NCBI GenBank assembly: GCA_019120475.1
Contig: DWVA01000151.1
Coordinates: forward strand, 1-15,645
From: Candidatus Blautia intestinipullorum
GTDB lineage: Bacteria; Bacillota; Clostridia; Lachnospirales; Lachnospiraceae
Length of the DNA: 15,645 nucleotides
Reading direction: 5' to 3'
A program made the translations under genes and the position numbers. A model generated the notes under the pieces. The model saw nothing but the letters and a program-made list of their open reading frames with translations, made no database searches and was not told the DNA's origin. Shown piece after piece: positions 1 through 7,014 of this stretch. Numbering within the stretch: position 1 is the first letter of the stretch; every line of letters starts with the position of its first letter.

Positions 1-1
1 G

Positions 2-535
2 ACCAATGTGATCTCCATTACAGACGGACAGATTTTCCTGGAAAGCGATCTGTTCTTTGCAGGTATGCGTCCGGCGGTAAACGTAGGTCTTTCCGTATCC
101 CGAGTAGGAGGCGCGGCACAGACAAAAGCCATGAAGAAGGCTTCCGGAAGTATCCGTATCGATCTGGCACAGTACAGGGAAATGGAAGTATTTACCCAGT
201 TCAGTTCAGATCTGGACGACGCCACAAAGGCTCAGCTTGTTTACGGAAGCTGTCTGATGGAGCTTTTAAAACAGCCTCTCTGCAATCCTCTGAAGCTTCA
301 TGAGCAGGTGATCACACTCTGGACAGCTACTCATAAGAAGCTGGTACATGTGGAAAAGAAAAAGATCAAGCAGTATCAGATGGATATGCTTGCTTATTTT
401 GACAATGTATATCCTGAAATCGGGAGAGAAATCAACGAGACAAAGCAGCTCTCTGACCAACTGGGTGAAAAGATCCTTCAGGTGGCCGACGAGTTCAGCA
501 GCCGTGCGGCAGACACGGACAAGGCGGTTCATTAA
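2..535 (+). CDS. atpA: F1 ATP synthase subunit alpha, C-terminal part (5' end outside window)
   Basis: This is the C-terminal third (177 residues) of the non-catalytic alpha subunit of F-type ATP synthase, part of the membrane-attached F1 head. The frame is open from base 2, so the gene begins upstream; the GTG at 8 is an internal valine codon. The fragment opens with the nucleotide-domain segment ITDGQIFLESDLF. It then has GMRPAVNVGLSVSRVGG, where the arginine at fragment residue 34 is the conserved arginine finger contributed to the catalytic site of beta. The rest is the helical C-terminal domain (QYREMEVFTQFSSDLD onward). It is followed after 17 bases by atpG with its own ribosome binding site, in the usual alpha-gamma-beta-epsilon order. 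Identification is very secure; whether the enzyme couples to protons or sodium cannot be told here. Confidence 0.97.
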   Translation, partial: TNVISITDGQIFLESDLFFAGMRPAVNVGLSVSRVGGAAQTKAMKKASGSIRIDLAQYREMEVFTQFSSDLDDATKAQLVYGSCLMELLKQPLCNPLKLHEQVITLWTATHKKLVHVEKKKIKQYQMDMLAYFDNVYPEIGREINETKQLSDQLGEKILQVADEFSSRAADTDKAVH

Positions 536-552
536 AAAAGCAGGAGGGACCT

Positions 553-1440
553 ATGGCAAGTGCAAGAGAAATACAGAGCAGAATAAGAAGTGTCAAGGAC
601 ACGATGAAGATCACCAATGCCATGTATATGATCTCCTCTTCCAAAATGAAGAAAGCAAAAAAAGTTCTGGAGGATACGGAACCATATTTCTATAATATGC
701 AGGCGGCGATCGCCAGGATCCTGCGCCATGTGCCCGATCTCCAGCATCCGTTTTTCAGTGTGCGCCACCTTGTTCCCCAGGAAGAGCGCAAGATAGGAAC
801 CATTGTGGTCACCGGGGACAAAGGAATGGCGGGGGCTTATAATCATAATATTACAAAGATGACAGATGAATTTATGGAAGGCCCCGGACATCATAAACTC
901 TATGTACTGGGAGTGGTGGGACGCCAATATTACAGCAGGAAGAAGGCGGACATGGACGGCAGCTTCCGGTATACGGTACAGAAGCCTACCATGCACCGGG
1001 CGAGGGTGATCAGCGATGAGATCGTAAGGGCTTTTCTGGAGAGAGAGCTGGATGAGATCCACATTATCTACACGCAGATGCAGAATGCGGCGGTAATGGA
1101 ACCTGTGAATATGCAGCTTCTTCCTCTGAAAAAGACAAATTTCACCCCTTCCCAGATACCCATGGGAACTCTTCAGGAAGAAATCGAGATGTTTCCTTCC
1201 GCAGATGCGGTACTGGATACCATTATCCCCAGTTATCTGACAGGCGTGATCTACGGCTGTCTGGTAGAAGCCTATGCCAGTGAAAACAACGCCCGTATGA
1301 CAGCTATGCAGTCCTCTACGGACAGCGCGAAAAAAATGCTGGCAGATCTTTCGATTCAGTATAACCGGGCCCGTCAGGCGGCGATCACTCAGGAAATCAC
1401 TGAGGTTATCAGCGGAGCGAAAGCGCAGAAGAGAAAATGA
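553..1440 (+). CDS. atpG: F1 ATP synthase subunit gamma
   Basis: This is the central rotor shaft of F1, which turns inside the alpha3beta3 ring and transmits torque between the membrane c-ring and the catalytic sites. The 295-residue length is normal. Both ends carry the family signature: the N-terminal helix (MASAREIQSRIRSVKDTMKI, with ITNAMYMISSSKMKKA around residues 19-34), and the C-terminal helix YNRARQAAITQEITEVISGA that forms the coiled coil with it. The middle Rossmann-like domain contains VTGDKGMAGAYNHNI, close to the usual 'D(R/K)GLCGGYN' motif. The start is set by AGGAGG at 542-547, five bases before the ATG. A 63-base gap separates it from atpD. Confidence 0.97.
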   Translation: MASAREIQSRIRSVKDTMKITNAMYMISSSKMKKAKKVLEDTEPYFYNMQAAIARILRHVPDLQHPFFSVRHLVPQEERKIGTIVVTGDKGMAGAYNHNITKMTDEFMEGPGHHKLYVLGVVGRQYYSRKKADMDGSFRYTVQKPTMHRARVISDEIVRAFLERELDEIHIIYTQMQNAAVMEPVNMQLLPLKKTNFTPSQIPMGTLQEEIEMFPSADAVLDTIIPSYLTGVIYGCLVEAYASENNARMTAMQSSTDSAKKMLADLSIQYNRARQAAITQEITEVISGAKAQKRK

Positions 1441-1503
1441 CGGTTTCGGATAATATCCGGAACTGCCTGAATGACGCGGCGGGCGCGCTAAGAGGAGGAA
1501 AGA

Positions 1504-2895
1504 ATGAATAAAGGTAAAATCGTACAGGTCATGGGGCCTGTTGTGGATGTTGTTTTCGAAGAGGGCGAACTGCCGGACATCAAGGAAGCCCTTGAAGTGG
1601 AAAACAATGGAAAAAAATGTGTTATGGAAGTTTCTCAGCATCTGGGAAACCGCATAGTGCGCTGCATTATGCTGAGCGCCAGCGAGGGACTTCAGAGGGA
1701 CAGAGAAGTAACCGCTACAGGAAGCGGTATCAAAGTTCCGGTTGGAGACTGCACTCTTGGAAGACTTTTTAACGTGCTGGGAGAAACGGTAGACGGAGGA
1801 GAGTCTCTTGAGCAGGAGGAACACTGGGTTATTCACAGAAATCCCCCCAGTTTTGAAGATCAGAGTCCGGCGGTGGAAATCCTTGAAACTGGAATTAAGG
1901 TAATCGACCTTCTGGCGCCTTACGCAAAAGGCGGAAAGATCGGTCTTTTCGGAGGAGCCGGAGTAGGAAAGACAGTGCTGATCCAGGAGCTGATCCAGAA
2001 TATTGCCACAGAACACGGCGGATATTCCATCTTTACAGGTGTAGGAGAACGTTCCCGTGAAGGAAATGATCTCTGGACAGAAATGAGAGAATCCGGCGTT
2101 CTGGAAAAAACGGCCCTGGTGTTCGGACAGATGAACGAGCCGCCGGGATCCCGTATGCGTGTTGCGGAAACAGGACTTACCATGGCGGAGTATTTCCGTG
2201 ATACGGAACACAGAGACGTGCTGCTCTTTATTGACAATATTTTCCGTTTTGTGCAGGCCGGATCGGAAGTTTCCGCTCTTCTGGGACGTATGCCTTCCGC
2301 AGTAGGCTACCAGCCTACGCTGGCTACGGAAATGGGCGAGCTTCAGGAGCGTATCGCTTCTACAAAATCCGGATCCGTTACTTCCGTACAGGCGGTTTAT
2401 GTGCCTGCCGATGACCTTACGGATCCGGCGCCTGCCACAACTTTCGCTCATCTGGACGCCACTACCGTACTGTCCAGAAAGATCGTGGAACAGGGTATCT
2501 ATCCTGCTGTGGATCCGTTGGAATCTACTTCCCGTATTCTGGAAGCGGACGTGGTGGGAGAAGAACATTATGAAGTTGCCCGCCGTGTGCAGGAGATCCT
2601 CCAGAAATATAAAGAACTGCAGGATATTATTGCGATCCTTGGTATGGAGGAGCTTTCAGAGGAAGATAAAAACACCGTATATCGCGCGAGAAAGATCCAG
2701 AGATTTCTGTCCCAGCCCTTCCATGTGGCGGAGAACTTTACCGGTATTCCCGGCAAATATGTGCCTCTGAAGGAAACGATCCGCGGATTTAAGGCGATCA
2801 TTAACGGAGAGATGGACGAATATCCGGAGAACGCTTTCTTTAACGTAGGAACTATAGACGAAGTGATCGAAAAGGCGAAAACCCTTGAAGAATAA
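1504..2895 (+). CDS. atpD: F1 ATP synthase subunit beta (catalytic)
   Basis: This is the catalytic subunit that makes or hydrolyses ATP in the F1 head. The 463-residue length is typical. Visible motifs are the N-terminal beta-barrel (MNKGKIVQVMGPVVDVVF), the Walker A loop GGAGVGKT at residues 150-157, the catalytic glutamate in GERSREGND (Glu182), Walker B LLFIDNIFRF at 240-249 with Asp244, and the ATP synthase alpha/beta signature PSAVGYQPTL from residue 264. The helical C-terminal domain includes the DELSD-loop region, here read as MEELSEEDK. No motif residue is missing. The ATG is preceded by AGGAGGAAAG. The stop is followed immediately by the atpC ribosome binding site, so the two genes are probably co-translated. 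Confidence 0.98.
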   Translation: MNKGKIVQVMGPVVDVVFEEGELPDIKEALEVENNGKKCVMEVSQHLGNRIVRCIMLSASEGLQRDREVTATGSGIKVPVGDCTLGRLFNVLGETVDGGESLEQEEHWVIHRNPPSFEDQSPAVEILETGIKVIDLLAPYAKGGKIGLFGGAGVGKTVLIQELIQNIATEHGGYSIFTGVGERSREGNDLWTEMRESGVLEKTALVFGQMNEPPGSRMRVAETGLTMAEYFRDTEHRDVLLFIDNIFRFVQAGSEVSALLGRMPSAVGYQPTLATEMGELQERIASTKSGSVTSVQAVYVPADDLTDPAPATTFAHLDATTVLSRKIVEQGIYPAVDPLESTSRILEADVVGEEHYEVARRVQEILQKYKELQDIIAILGMEELSEEDKNTVYRARKIQRFLSQPFHVAENFTGIPGKYVPLKETIRGFKAIINGEMDEYPENAFFNVGTIDEVIEKAKTLEE

Positions 2896-2907
2896 GGAGT
2901 GAAACGT

Positions 2908-3315
2908 ATGGATAATACATTCGGCCTGGAGATTTACGCCAGCGACAAGCTTTTCTATGCGGGAAGAGCCCGGTCCCTGGTGATTCCGGTAGAGGACGGA
3001 CAAAAGGCGTTCCTTGCTCATCATGCCAATACGATTTCCGCTATTGTTCCGGGAGAGATGCGCTATCAGGATCCGGAAGGAAACTGGACAACAGTGGCGG
3101 TAAGTTCCGGATTTGTAGAGATGATCAACAATCGTGCAAAGCTGTTCTGTCTTACAGTGGAACGTCCGGAGGAGATCGATGTGCGAAGAGCACAGGAGGC
3201 GCTGGAGCGGGCGGAAGAACAGCTTCGTCAGAAACAGAGCATTCAGGAATATCACCGGAATCAGATGGCTCTTGCCAGGGCAATGACAAGACTTCGTGTA
3301 ACAAAAAATTTATAA
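2908..3315 (+). CDS. atpC: F1 ATP synthase subunit epsilon
   Basis: This is the small stalk subunit that binds gamma and the c-ring and can restrain ATP hydrolysis through its C-terminal helices. It has 135 residues from the ATG at 2908. The N-terminal beta-sandwich includes FGLEIYASDKLFYAGRARSLVIPVEDGQKAFLAHH. The two-helix C-terminus runs from about residue 88 (RRAQEALERAEEQL). I chose the ATG at 2908 rather than the GTG at 2899 because AAGGAG at 2894-2899 sits eight bases before the ATG, and the GTG itself overlaps that ribosome binding site. It closes the operon: a strong terminator begins 25 bases after the stop. The sequence is fairly divergent, as epsilon usually is, but context makes the call secure. 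Confidence 0.95.
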   Translation: MDNTFGLEIYASDKLFYAGRARSLVIPVEDGQKAFLAHHANTISAIVPGEMRYQDPEGNWTTVAVSSGFVEMINNRAKLFCLTVERPEEIDVRRAQEALERAEEQLRQKQSIQEYHRNQMALARAMTRLRVTKNL

Positions 3316-3340
3316 AAGACTGCGGCGGAAGCTATAATAT

Positions 3341-3372
3341 GGGGCTATCTATTTTTGGATAGCCCCTGTTTT
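3341..3372 (+). terminator. Intrinsic terminator of the ATP synthase operon
   Basis: A perfect 9-bp stem, GGGGCTATC (3341-3349) with GATAGCCCC (3358-3366), encloses an 8-base loop and is followed by TGTTTT. It lies 25 bases past the atpC stop codon, where the end of an atp operon is expected. Confidence 0.93.
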
Positions 3373-3539
3373 AATTTCAATATATCATTTGGTGCGCAAT
3401 CCACACATATAAAATGAAAAAAGGTGGTTTATAAGCCGGATAATCGGTATAATATTGTTAACGATTCAGATAAATTCAGGGATAAGTTGAATAAATGACA
3501 CAGTTTATGATATCAGATTGAAAGAGCAGGTGTGAAAGA

Positions 3540-4818
3540 ATGGTAAAGAATACATTGTTTTCCGGTGAATCGAAAAATGTAGAGTACAAAGCGCTTTGCC
3601 AGATAAAAGCGAAAAGTATATGAAAACCGTTATAGCTTTTGCCAATACGCAGGGTGGAAAGCTGATTATAGGGATAGATGATAAAACACATCGGGTTGTA
3701 GGTGTGGAAAATGATATATTGTTTCAATTGATGGATAGAATTGCCAATGCTGTTTCAGACTCCTGTGTGCCGCAGATCATCCCTGATATTGAACCGCGGA
3801 CGGTAGACGGAAAAACAATCATTATTGTGTCTATAGAACCTGGGAAGAACAGACCGTATTACCTTGCATCAAAAGGAAAAGAAAATGGCACGTATATCCG
3901 TGTGGCAGGTACATCCAGGCTGGCATTTCCAGAGAAGATAAAAGAACTGGAAATGGAAGGAGCAAGAATTTCATGGGACGAGCTCACTTGTGTGGGATAT
4001 TTTGTTTCGGAAGAAGCTACAGAAAAACTTTGTTATGATATTGAAACATTTCGGAAAAAGGCTGGGATGATAGATCGTTCTGTGAAAAAAGAACAGCTTA
4101 TTAACTGGAAAATCTTAAAACAGAGTGACGGAGAATATCTGGCAACAAATGCTTATGTGCTGTTGACATCTGACTATTTTTCATTTTCTAAAACTCAATG
4201 TGCAGTTTTTAAGGGAACGGACCGGGCAGTGTTCCTGGATAAAAGAGAATTTACAGGACCAATTTATACACAGATTGAAGATGCTGTGGAGTTTGTACTG
4301 AGAAATATAAGACTTGGGGCAACGATTGATGGATTAGTGAGAAAGGAAAAATATGAGCTTCCAGTAGAGGCGATTAGAGAGATGATAATCAATGCCCATT
4401 GTCATCGTAATCTGCTGGATGAATCCTGTATTCAGGTTGCTATTTATGACGACCGGTTGGAAGTGACTTCTCCGGGTGGAATTATTTCGTAATTCATTGC
4501 CGACGATGAGTGGAAACGAAAGTATCGGAGAACTATCGGAGAAGCATCGGAGAAACATCGGAGAAACATCGGAGAAGCATTGGAGAAATATTGGAAAAAG
4601 AACGGGGAATAAGTCTTAATGATACCCAGAAAAAGATAGTAAAGTTGCTTTCAGAGGATAACCGATTGTCGGCGGTTAAATTAGCGGAAAAGATTGGTAT
4701 CGCCGGCCGAAATATAGAGAGTAATATTAAAACATTAAAAGACTGCGGCATTCTTGTCAGGCATGGTTCTCCCAAAAATGGCTATTGGGAGATTGTAGAC
4801 GAAGGCGAAAAAGACTGA
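3540..4818 (+). pseudogene. Decayed AlbA_2/schlafen-like ATP-binding regulator with winged-helix C-terminus
   Basis: Three pieces of one family are laid out in order but no longer share a frame. Frame 1 starts at the ATG at 3540 (upstream AGGTG) and reads MVKNTLFSGESKNVEYKAL, the usual opening of AlbA_2 (divergent AAA_4) proteins, before an early stop. The match continues in another frame from 3596 (PDKSEKYMKTVIAFANTQGG, then KLIIGIDD), so one base is missing at the TTT run 3595-3597; one more T would give KALLPDKSEKYMK. This piece runs to the ATPase N-box region (EAIREMIINAHCHRN) and LEVTSPGG, then stops at 4490-4492, so the rest of the ATP-binding region is absent. A third frame (GTG 4510 to 4818) carries an 11-residue repeat and a winged helix (ISLNDTQKKIVKLLSEDNRL onward). 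Base composition is more A+T-rich than the neighbours, suggesting acquisition. Family members are putative transcriptional regulators. The separate C-terminal piece might still be translated. Confidence 0.85.
4524..4600 (+). repeat. Seven tandem copies of an 11-bp repeat (consensus ATCGGAGAARC)
   Basis: Seven head-to-tail 11-base units start at 4524, 4535, 4546, 4557, 4568, 4579 and 4590. The first five differ only at the last two bases; units six and seven drift (ATTGGAGAAAT, ATTGGAAAAAG). Because 11 is not a multiple of three, three units encode an 11-residue period (seen as SENYRRSIGET then SEKHRRSIGEI), and all three plus-strand frames read nearly the same peptide repeat. The repeat sits between the ATPase remnant and the winged-helix piece of the pseudogene. 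Confidence 0.95.
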
Positions 4819-4851
4819 GAATCATAGTCCATTAAGGGCCGGTATAAATGA

Positions 4852-4897
4852 AAAAGAGCTGAGATACCTTGGATCTGCAAGGAAAATCAGCTCTTTT
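4852..4897. terminator. Bidirectional terminator between converging genes
   Basis: AAAAGAGCTGA (4852-4862) pairs perfectly with TCAGCTCTTTT (4887-4897). The intervening bases contain a nested CCTTG/CAAGG stem. The outer A and T runs give a U-tract on whichever strand is transcribed. It lies between the pseudogene (plus) and the TM2-like gene (minus, stop at 4931), so it probably ends transcription from both sides. Confidence 0.88.
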
Positions 4898-4930
4898 TAT
4901 GTGGTGCGGAATTAAAACGCTATAGGGCTG

Positions 4931-5680
4931 TCAGTCCGCCTTTTCAGAATCTCCGGCATCCGGAAGGATTTCCTGTCCGGAAGACGCTTCCGCAGGGGAA
5001 GATGTCCCGGCGGATGGCTGTAAAGAAGCTGCGTCCGCTGTCTCCGTCCCGGGGGTTCTGAAAGTCTCCGTAGGGGGGGTGCTTTTTTCTGAGTCAGGTT
5101 CTGACGGCTGCTGATAGGGTCGGTAGGGTTCCCAGTAATGCTCTTCCTGGTTTTCCTTTGCCAGCTCCTCGTCTGTCTCCTGTTTCCCGCTGCGGAGCAG
5201 ATAAACGCCGGCGGCGATGATTGCTATGGCAATAACGGTTCCCGGAAGCTGGTAAAAGATGGTGGAAAGAAAATCCCTCAGAAAGCCGGGGAACAGCCAG
5301 TACAGGATATCCGTCACATTATTCCACAGGATGGCAACGCCGAATATGATCAGAAGTACGGCGGCGACAGTGCTGTGCTTTTTAATGGCGCCGTCAGTTC
5401 CGATAAACTGATCCAGATGAAGGATGTATGTATCCTCCACGGAATAGAAGTCATCTTCTGACAGCGATTTCAGATTGTGTACGTTAAAAAAACTGTAAAG
5501 CCACAGGATGGGAAGGAAAAAGATCAGCCAGCCGATGCCTGTGATGGAGCCGAAAGCCAGAACACCCCAGAAAAGGAGCATGATGCTGACGCCCTGCTTC
5601 CGAAATCCCATATACATCTCCCCTGCTCCCGGGATCAGAGACGCAAGGAATAACAAGAATCCATGTTTTTGCTTTGTCAT
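4931..5680 (-). CDS. TM2-domain-like multi-pass membrane protein with Pro/Ser/Thr-rich tail
   Basis: A 249-residue membrane protein of unassigned function. The first segment, LASLIPGAGEMYMGFRKQG (residues 12-30), matches the TM2-domain pattern of a helix followed by a 'PGxGxxYxG' turn. Hydrophobic stretches lie at about 8-24, 31-50, 51-66, 104-121 and 147-163. A roughly 85-residue hydrophilic tail (165-249), rich in Pro, Ser, Thr and Glu, is probably disordered. Its ribosome binding site (AAGGAGGAG on the minus strand, 5688-5696) lies inside the end of the anti-sigma gene and only one base separates the two reading frames. It is therefore the third gene of the sigma/anti-sigma operon. A role in envelope sensing is an inference from context only; it may simply be a regulated target. 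Confidence 0.85.
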   Translation of the reverse strand: MTKQKHGFLLFLASLIPGAGEMYMGFRKQGVSIMLLFWGVLAFGSITGIGWLIFFLPILWLYSFFNVHNLKSLSEDDFYSVEDTYILHLDQFIGTDGAIKKHSTVAAVLLIIFGVAILWNNVTDILYWLFPGFLRDFLSTIFYQLPGTVIAIAIIAAGVYLLRSGKQETDEELAKENQEEHYWEPYRPYQQPSEPDSEKSTPPTETFRTPGTETADAASLQPSAGTSSPAEASSGQEILPDAGDSEKAD

Positions 5681-5681
5681 T

Positions 5682-6197
5682 TTACTCTCCTCCTTTAAAT
5701 ATCTTATTTGGAAAACTCCTCAGATAGTCTGATACTTTATCGGAACCGCTGGAAATTCCCGAACCGATCGCTCTGGAAAAATGAGCCAGACCGGATCCGC
5801 GCTCCCATGCCTGCTTACCGGATGAAAAATCCGCCGTCTGCTCAGCCGGAACAGGACGGGGCGGAGTAAAATCCACATGGCCCGAAAGGAACAGGAGGAC
5901 CAGCGCCGCAGCCACCCCCGCGGCAGTTCTGAGCCTGTAATGAAAAAGCTGCGTCCTGCGTGAAGCAGTACGGATGATCTTTGAAGGCTGCGCATCGAAA
6001 GAAGCGGCTTTTTCAAGGATTTCTTCGCGGAGATAAGCGGGAGCGGTTGCTGTGGGAGCAGAGTTTTCTTCCCCTTCAAGCATTTGCTCCAGACAGAAAT
6101 CACACTGTTCCAGATGCTCCAGAAAAGCGATCATTTCACTGGTGCTCATTTTATCATTCTGTTCAAAAATATCCATGCTTTTTTTCTGAATGTGCAT
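5682..6197 (-). CDS. Membrane-anchored zinc-finger anti-sigma factor
   Basis: This 171-residue protein probably binds the sigma factor encoded just upstream and holds it inactive at the membrane until a signal releases it. The N-terminal cytoplasmic part has HLEQCDFC, the H-x3-C-x2-C zinc-binding anti-sigma motif (His28, Cys32, Cys35). One transmembrane helix lies at about residues 89-107 (RTAAGVAAALVLLFLSG), followed by an extracytoplasmic tail of about 60 residues. The ATG is one base from the sigma stop codon (TGA-T-ATG) with AAAGGAG upstream, a classic coupled arrangement. The tail has no recognisable sensor domain. The family assignment rests on the motif, topology and pairing. Confidence 0.88.
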   Translation of the reverse strand: MHIQKKSMDIFEQNDKMSTSEMIAFLEHLEQCDFCLEQMLEGEENSAPTATAPAYLREEILEKAASFDAQPSKIIRTASRRTQLFHYRLRTAAGVAAALVLLFLSGHVDFTPPRPVPAEQTADFSSGKQAWERGSGLAHFSRAIGSGISSGSDKVSDYLRSFPNKIFKGGE

Positions 6198-6198
6198 A

Positions 6199-6705
6199 TC
6201 AACCGCTCCTTTCCTTTGGATTTTCAGGTGGGATCAGAAGTTTTTTCAGCATTGCCTTGGACCGGTAAAGCTGGGTTTGGATCGTTTTCGGATTTTTCTG
6301 CATCCGCCGGGCAATTTCCGTCACAGAAAGCTGCATACAAAAATGTGCTGTTGCAACTTCTTTGTAGGGGCTCTTGAGCTGCTGGCACAATGCGTATACC
6401 TGCCGTTCGGAATCCGTCTTCAGACAGAGGGCCTCCGGTGAGGAAGAATTGTCCGGTATCTGAGAAAAATACATATCCTCAGTAGGAATGCAGCGCCGTC
6501 CCGCCGCCTTCAGATAATCCAGACATTTGCGGACGGCGATTTTGCTTAACCAGGCTTTTTCATAAGTGCCGTCGAAACGGGACAGATTTTTGTAAGCGGA
6601 CAGAAATACTTCCTGGGTCAGATCTTCTGCATCGAAAGGATTGCCGACAGATTTCAGACAGATGGAATAGATGAGATTTTGATACTGTTCCAGCAGATAT
6701 TTCAA
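6199..6705 (-). CDS. Extracytoplasmic-function RNA polymerase sigma factor
   Basis: A 168-residue alternative sigma factor. Region 2 spans about residues 5-68 (YQNLIYSICLKSV, DAEDLTQEVFLSAYKNL, AWLSKIAVRKCLDYLK) and recognises the -10 element and core polymerase. Region 4 spans about 102-156 and has the helix-turn-helix LSVTEIARRMQKNPKTIQTQL for the -35 element. Regions 1 and 3 are absent, as in ECF sigmas. The start is uncertain: no ATG or GTG is in frame. TTG at 6705 has a weak AGGA nearby. An ATT at 6721-6723 is eight bases after AAGGGG and would add ISQEEY, which fits the usual family N-terminus. It heads a three-gene operon with its anti-sigma factor and a TM2-like protein. Its regulon is not evident from the window. 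Confidence 0.92.
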   Translation of the reverse strand: MKYLLEQYQNLIYSICLKSVGNPFDAEDLTQEVFLSAYKNLSRFDGTYEKAWLSKIAVRKCLDYLKAAGRRCIPTEDMYFSQIPDNSSSPEALCLKTDSERQVYALCQQLKSPYKEVATAHFCMQLSVTEIARRMQKNPKTIQTQLYRSKAMLKKLLIPPENPKERSG

Positions 6706-6782
6706 ATATTCTTCCTGTGAAATACGATCAGCCCCTTTCCTTCCGGCGGATATTGCCGTGCCGGATCATTTCCGGTTTGTGT

Positions 6783-6806
6783 CCCGCTCATATATTATAA
6801 CGCGGG
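6783..6806 (-). promoter_or_regulatory. Candidate -10 region and inverted repeat upstream of the sigma operon
   Basis: On the minus strand a perfect TATAAT lies at 6794-6799, about 70-90 bases before the possible sigma starts. It is framed by a CCCGC/GCGGG inverted repeat (6783-6787 and 6802-6806). I see no good housekeeping -35 at the right distance, so either the promoter is weak or activated, or the true sigma-dependent promoter is elsewhere. Confidence 0.4.
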
Positions 6807-6890
6807 AAAAGAAAAAAACACTTCATGATCTGAAAAGAATTTTAAGAAAGAGTAACGAAAAATAAAGGGATTTTTCTTACAGCCTGTTAA

Positions 6891-6919
6891 TTGTAAAGGA
6901 TTGTCCTGTGTGCTATAAT
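6891..6919 (+). promoter_or_regulatory. Promoter of the LacI-family regulator gene
   Basis: TTGTAA (6891-6896), a 17-base spacer and TATAAT (6914-6919) form a housekeeping promoter. The bases TGC just before the -10 give the extended -10 TGn. It lies about 95 bases upstream of the regulator start, in the 300-base divergent gap with the sigma operon. The rest of that gap (6706-6890) shows only the sigma promoter candidate and A-rich sequence. No copy of the downstream operon operators is seen here, so autorepression is not indicated. Confidence 0.75.
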
Positions 6920-7014
6920 TTCTGATGTATATCGAAGAAAAAGAAGTACTTTCGGCGCGTACTTTTGCCGGCTGAAGCATGGGACGCTCCGAGATGCGGC
7001 AGGTGAGAAGAAGT

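Noticed and set aside
532..2568. A 678-codon open frame on the minus strand across atpG and atpD
   Set aside because: It is antisense to two strongly conserved ATP synthase genes, and its translation shows no recognisable domain; codon bias on the coding strand explains the lack of stops.
3448..3453. TATAAT as a promoter for the decayed regulator
   Set aside because: No acceptable -35 sequence lies at 16-18 bases and there is no extended -10, so support is too weak to list.
4524..4600. The short tandem array considered as a CRISPR
   Set aside because: Units are 11 bp with no spacers and lie inside coding sequence; there are no cas genes.
4855..4886. TPP-riboswitch-like words (GCTGAGATACC and GGATCTG)
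   Set aside because: The rest of the thi-box is absent, no thiamine gene follows, and the bases are accounted for by the bidirectional terminator stem and its inner hairpin.
3391..4912. Similar words GGTGCGCAAT and GGTGCGGAAT flanking the decayed regulator, as possible insertion target repeats
   Set aside because: Only nine of ten bases match, there are no terminal inverted repeats or recombinase, and the match is short enough for chance.
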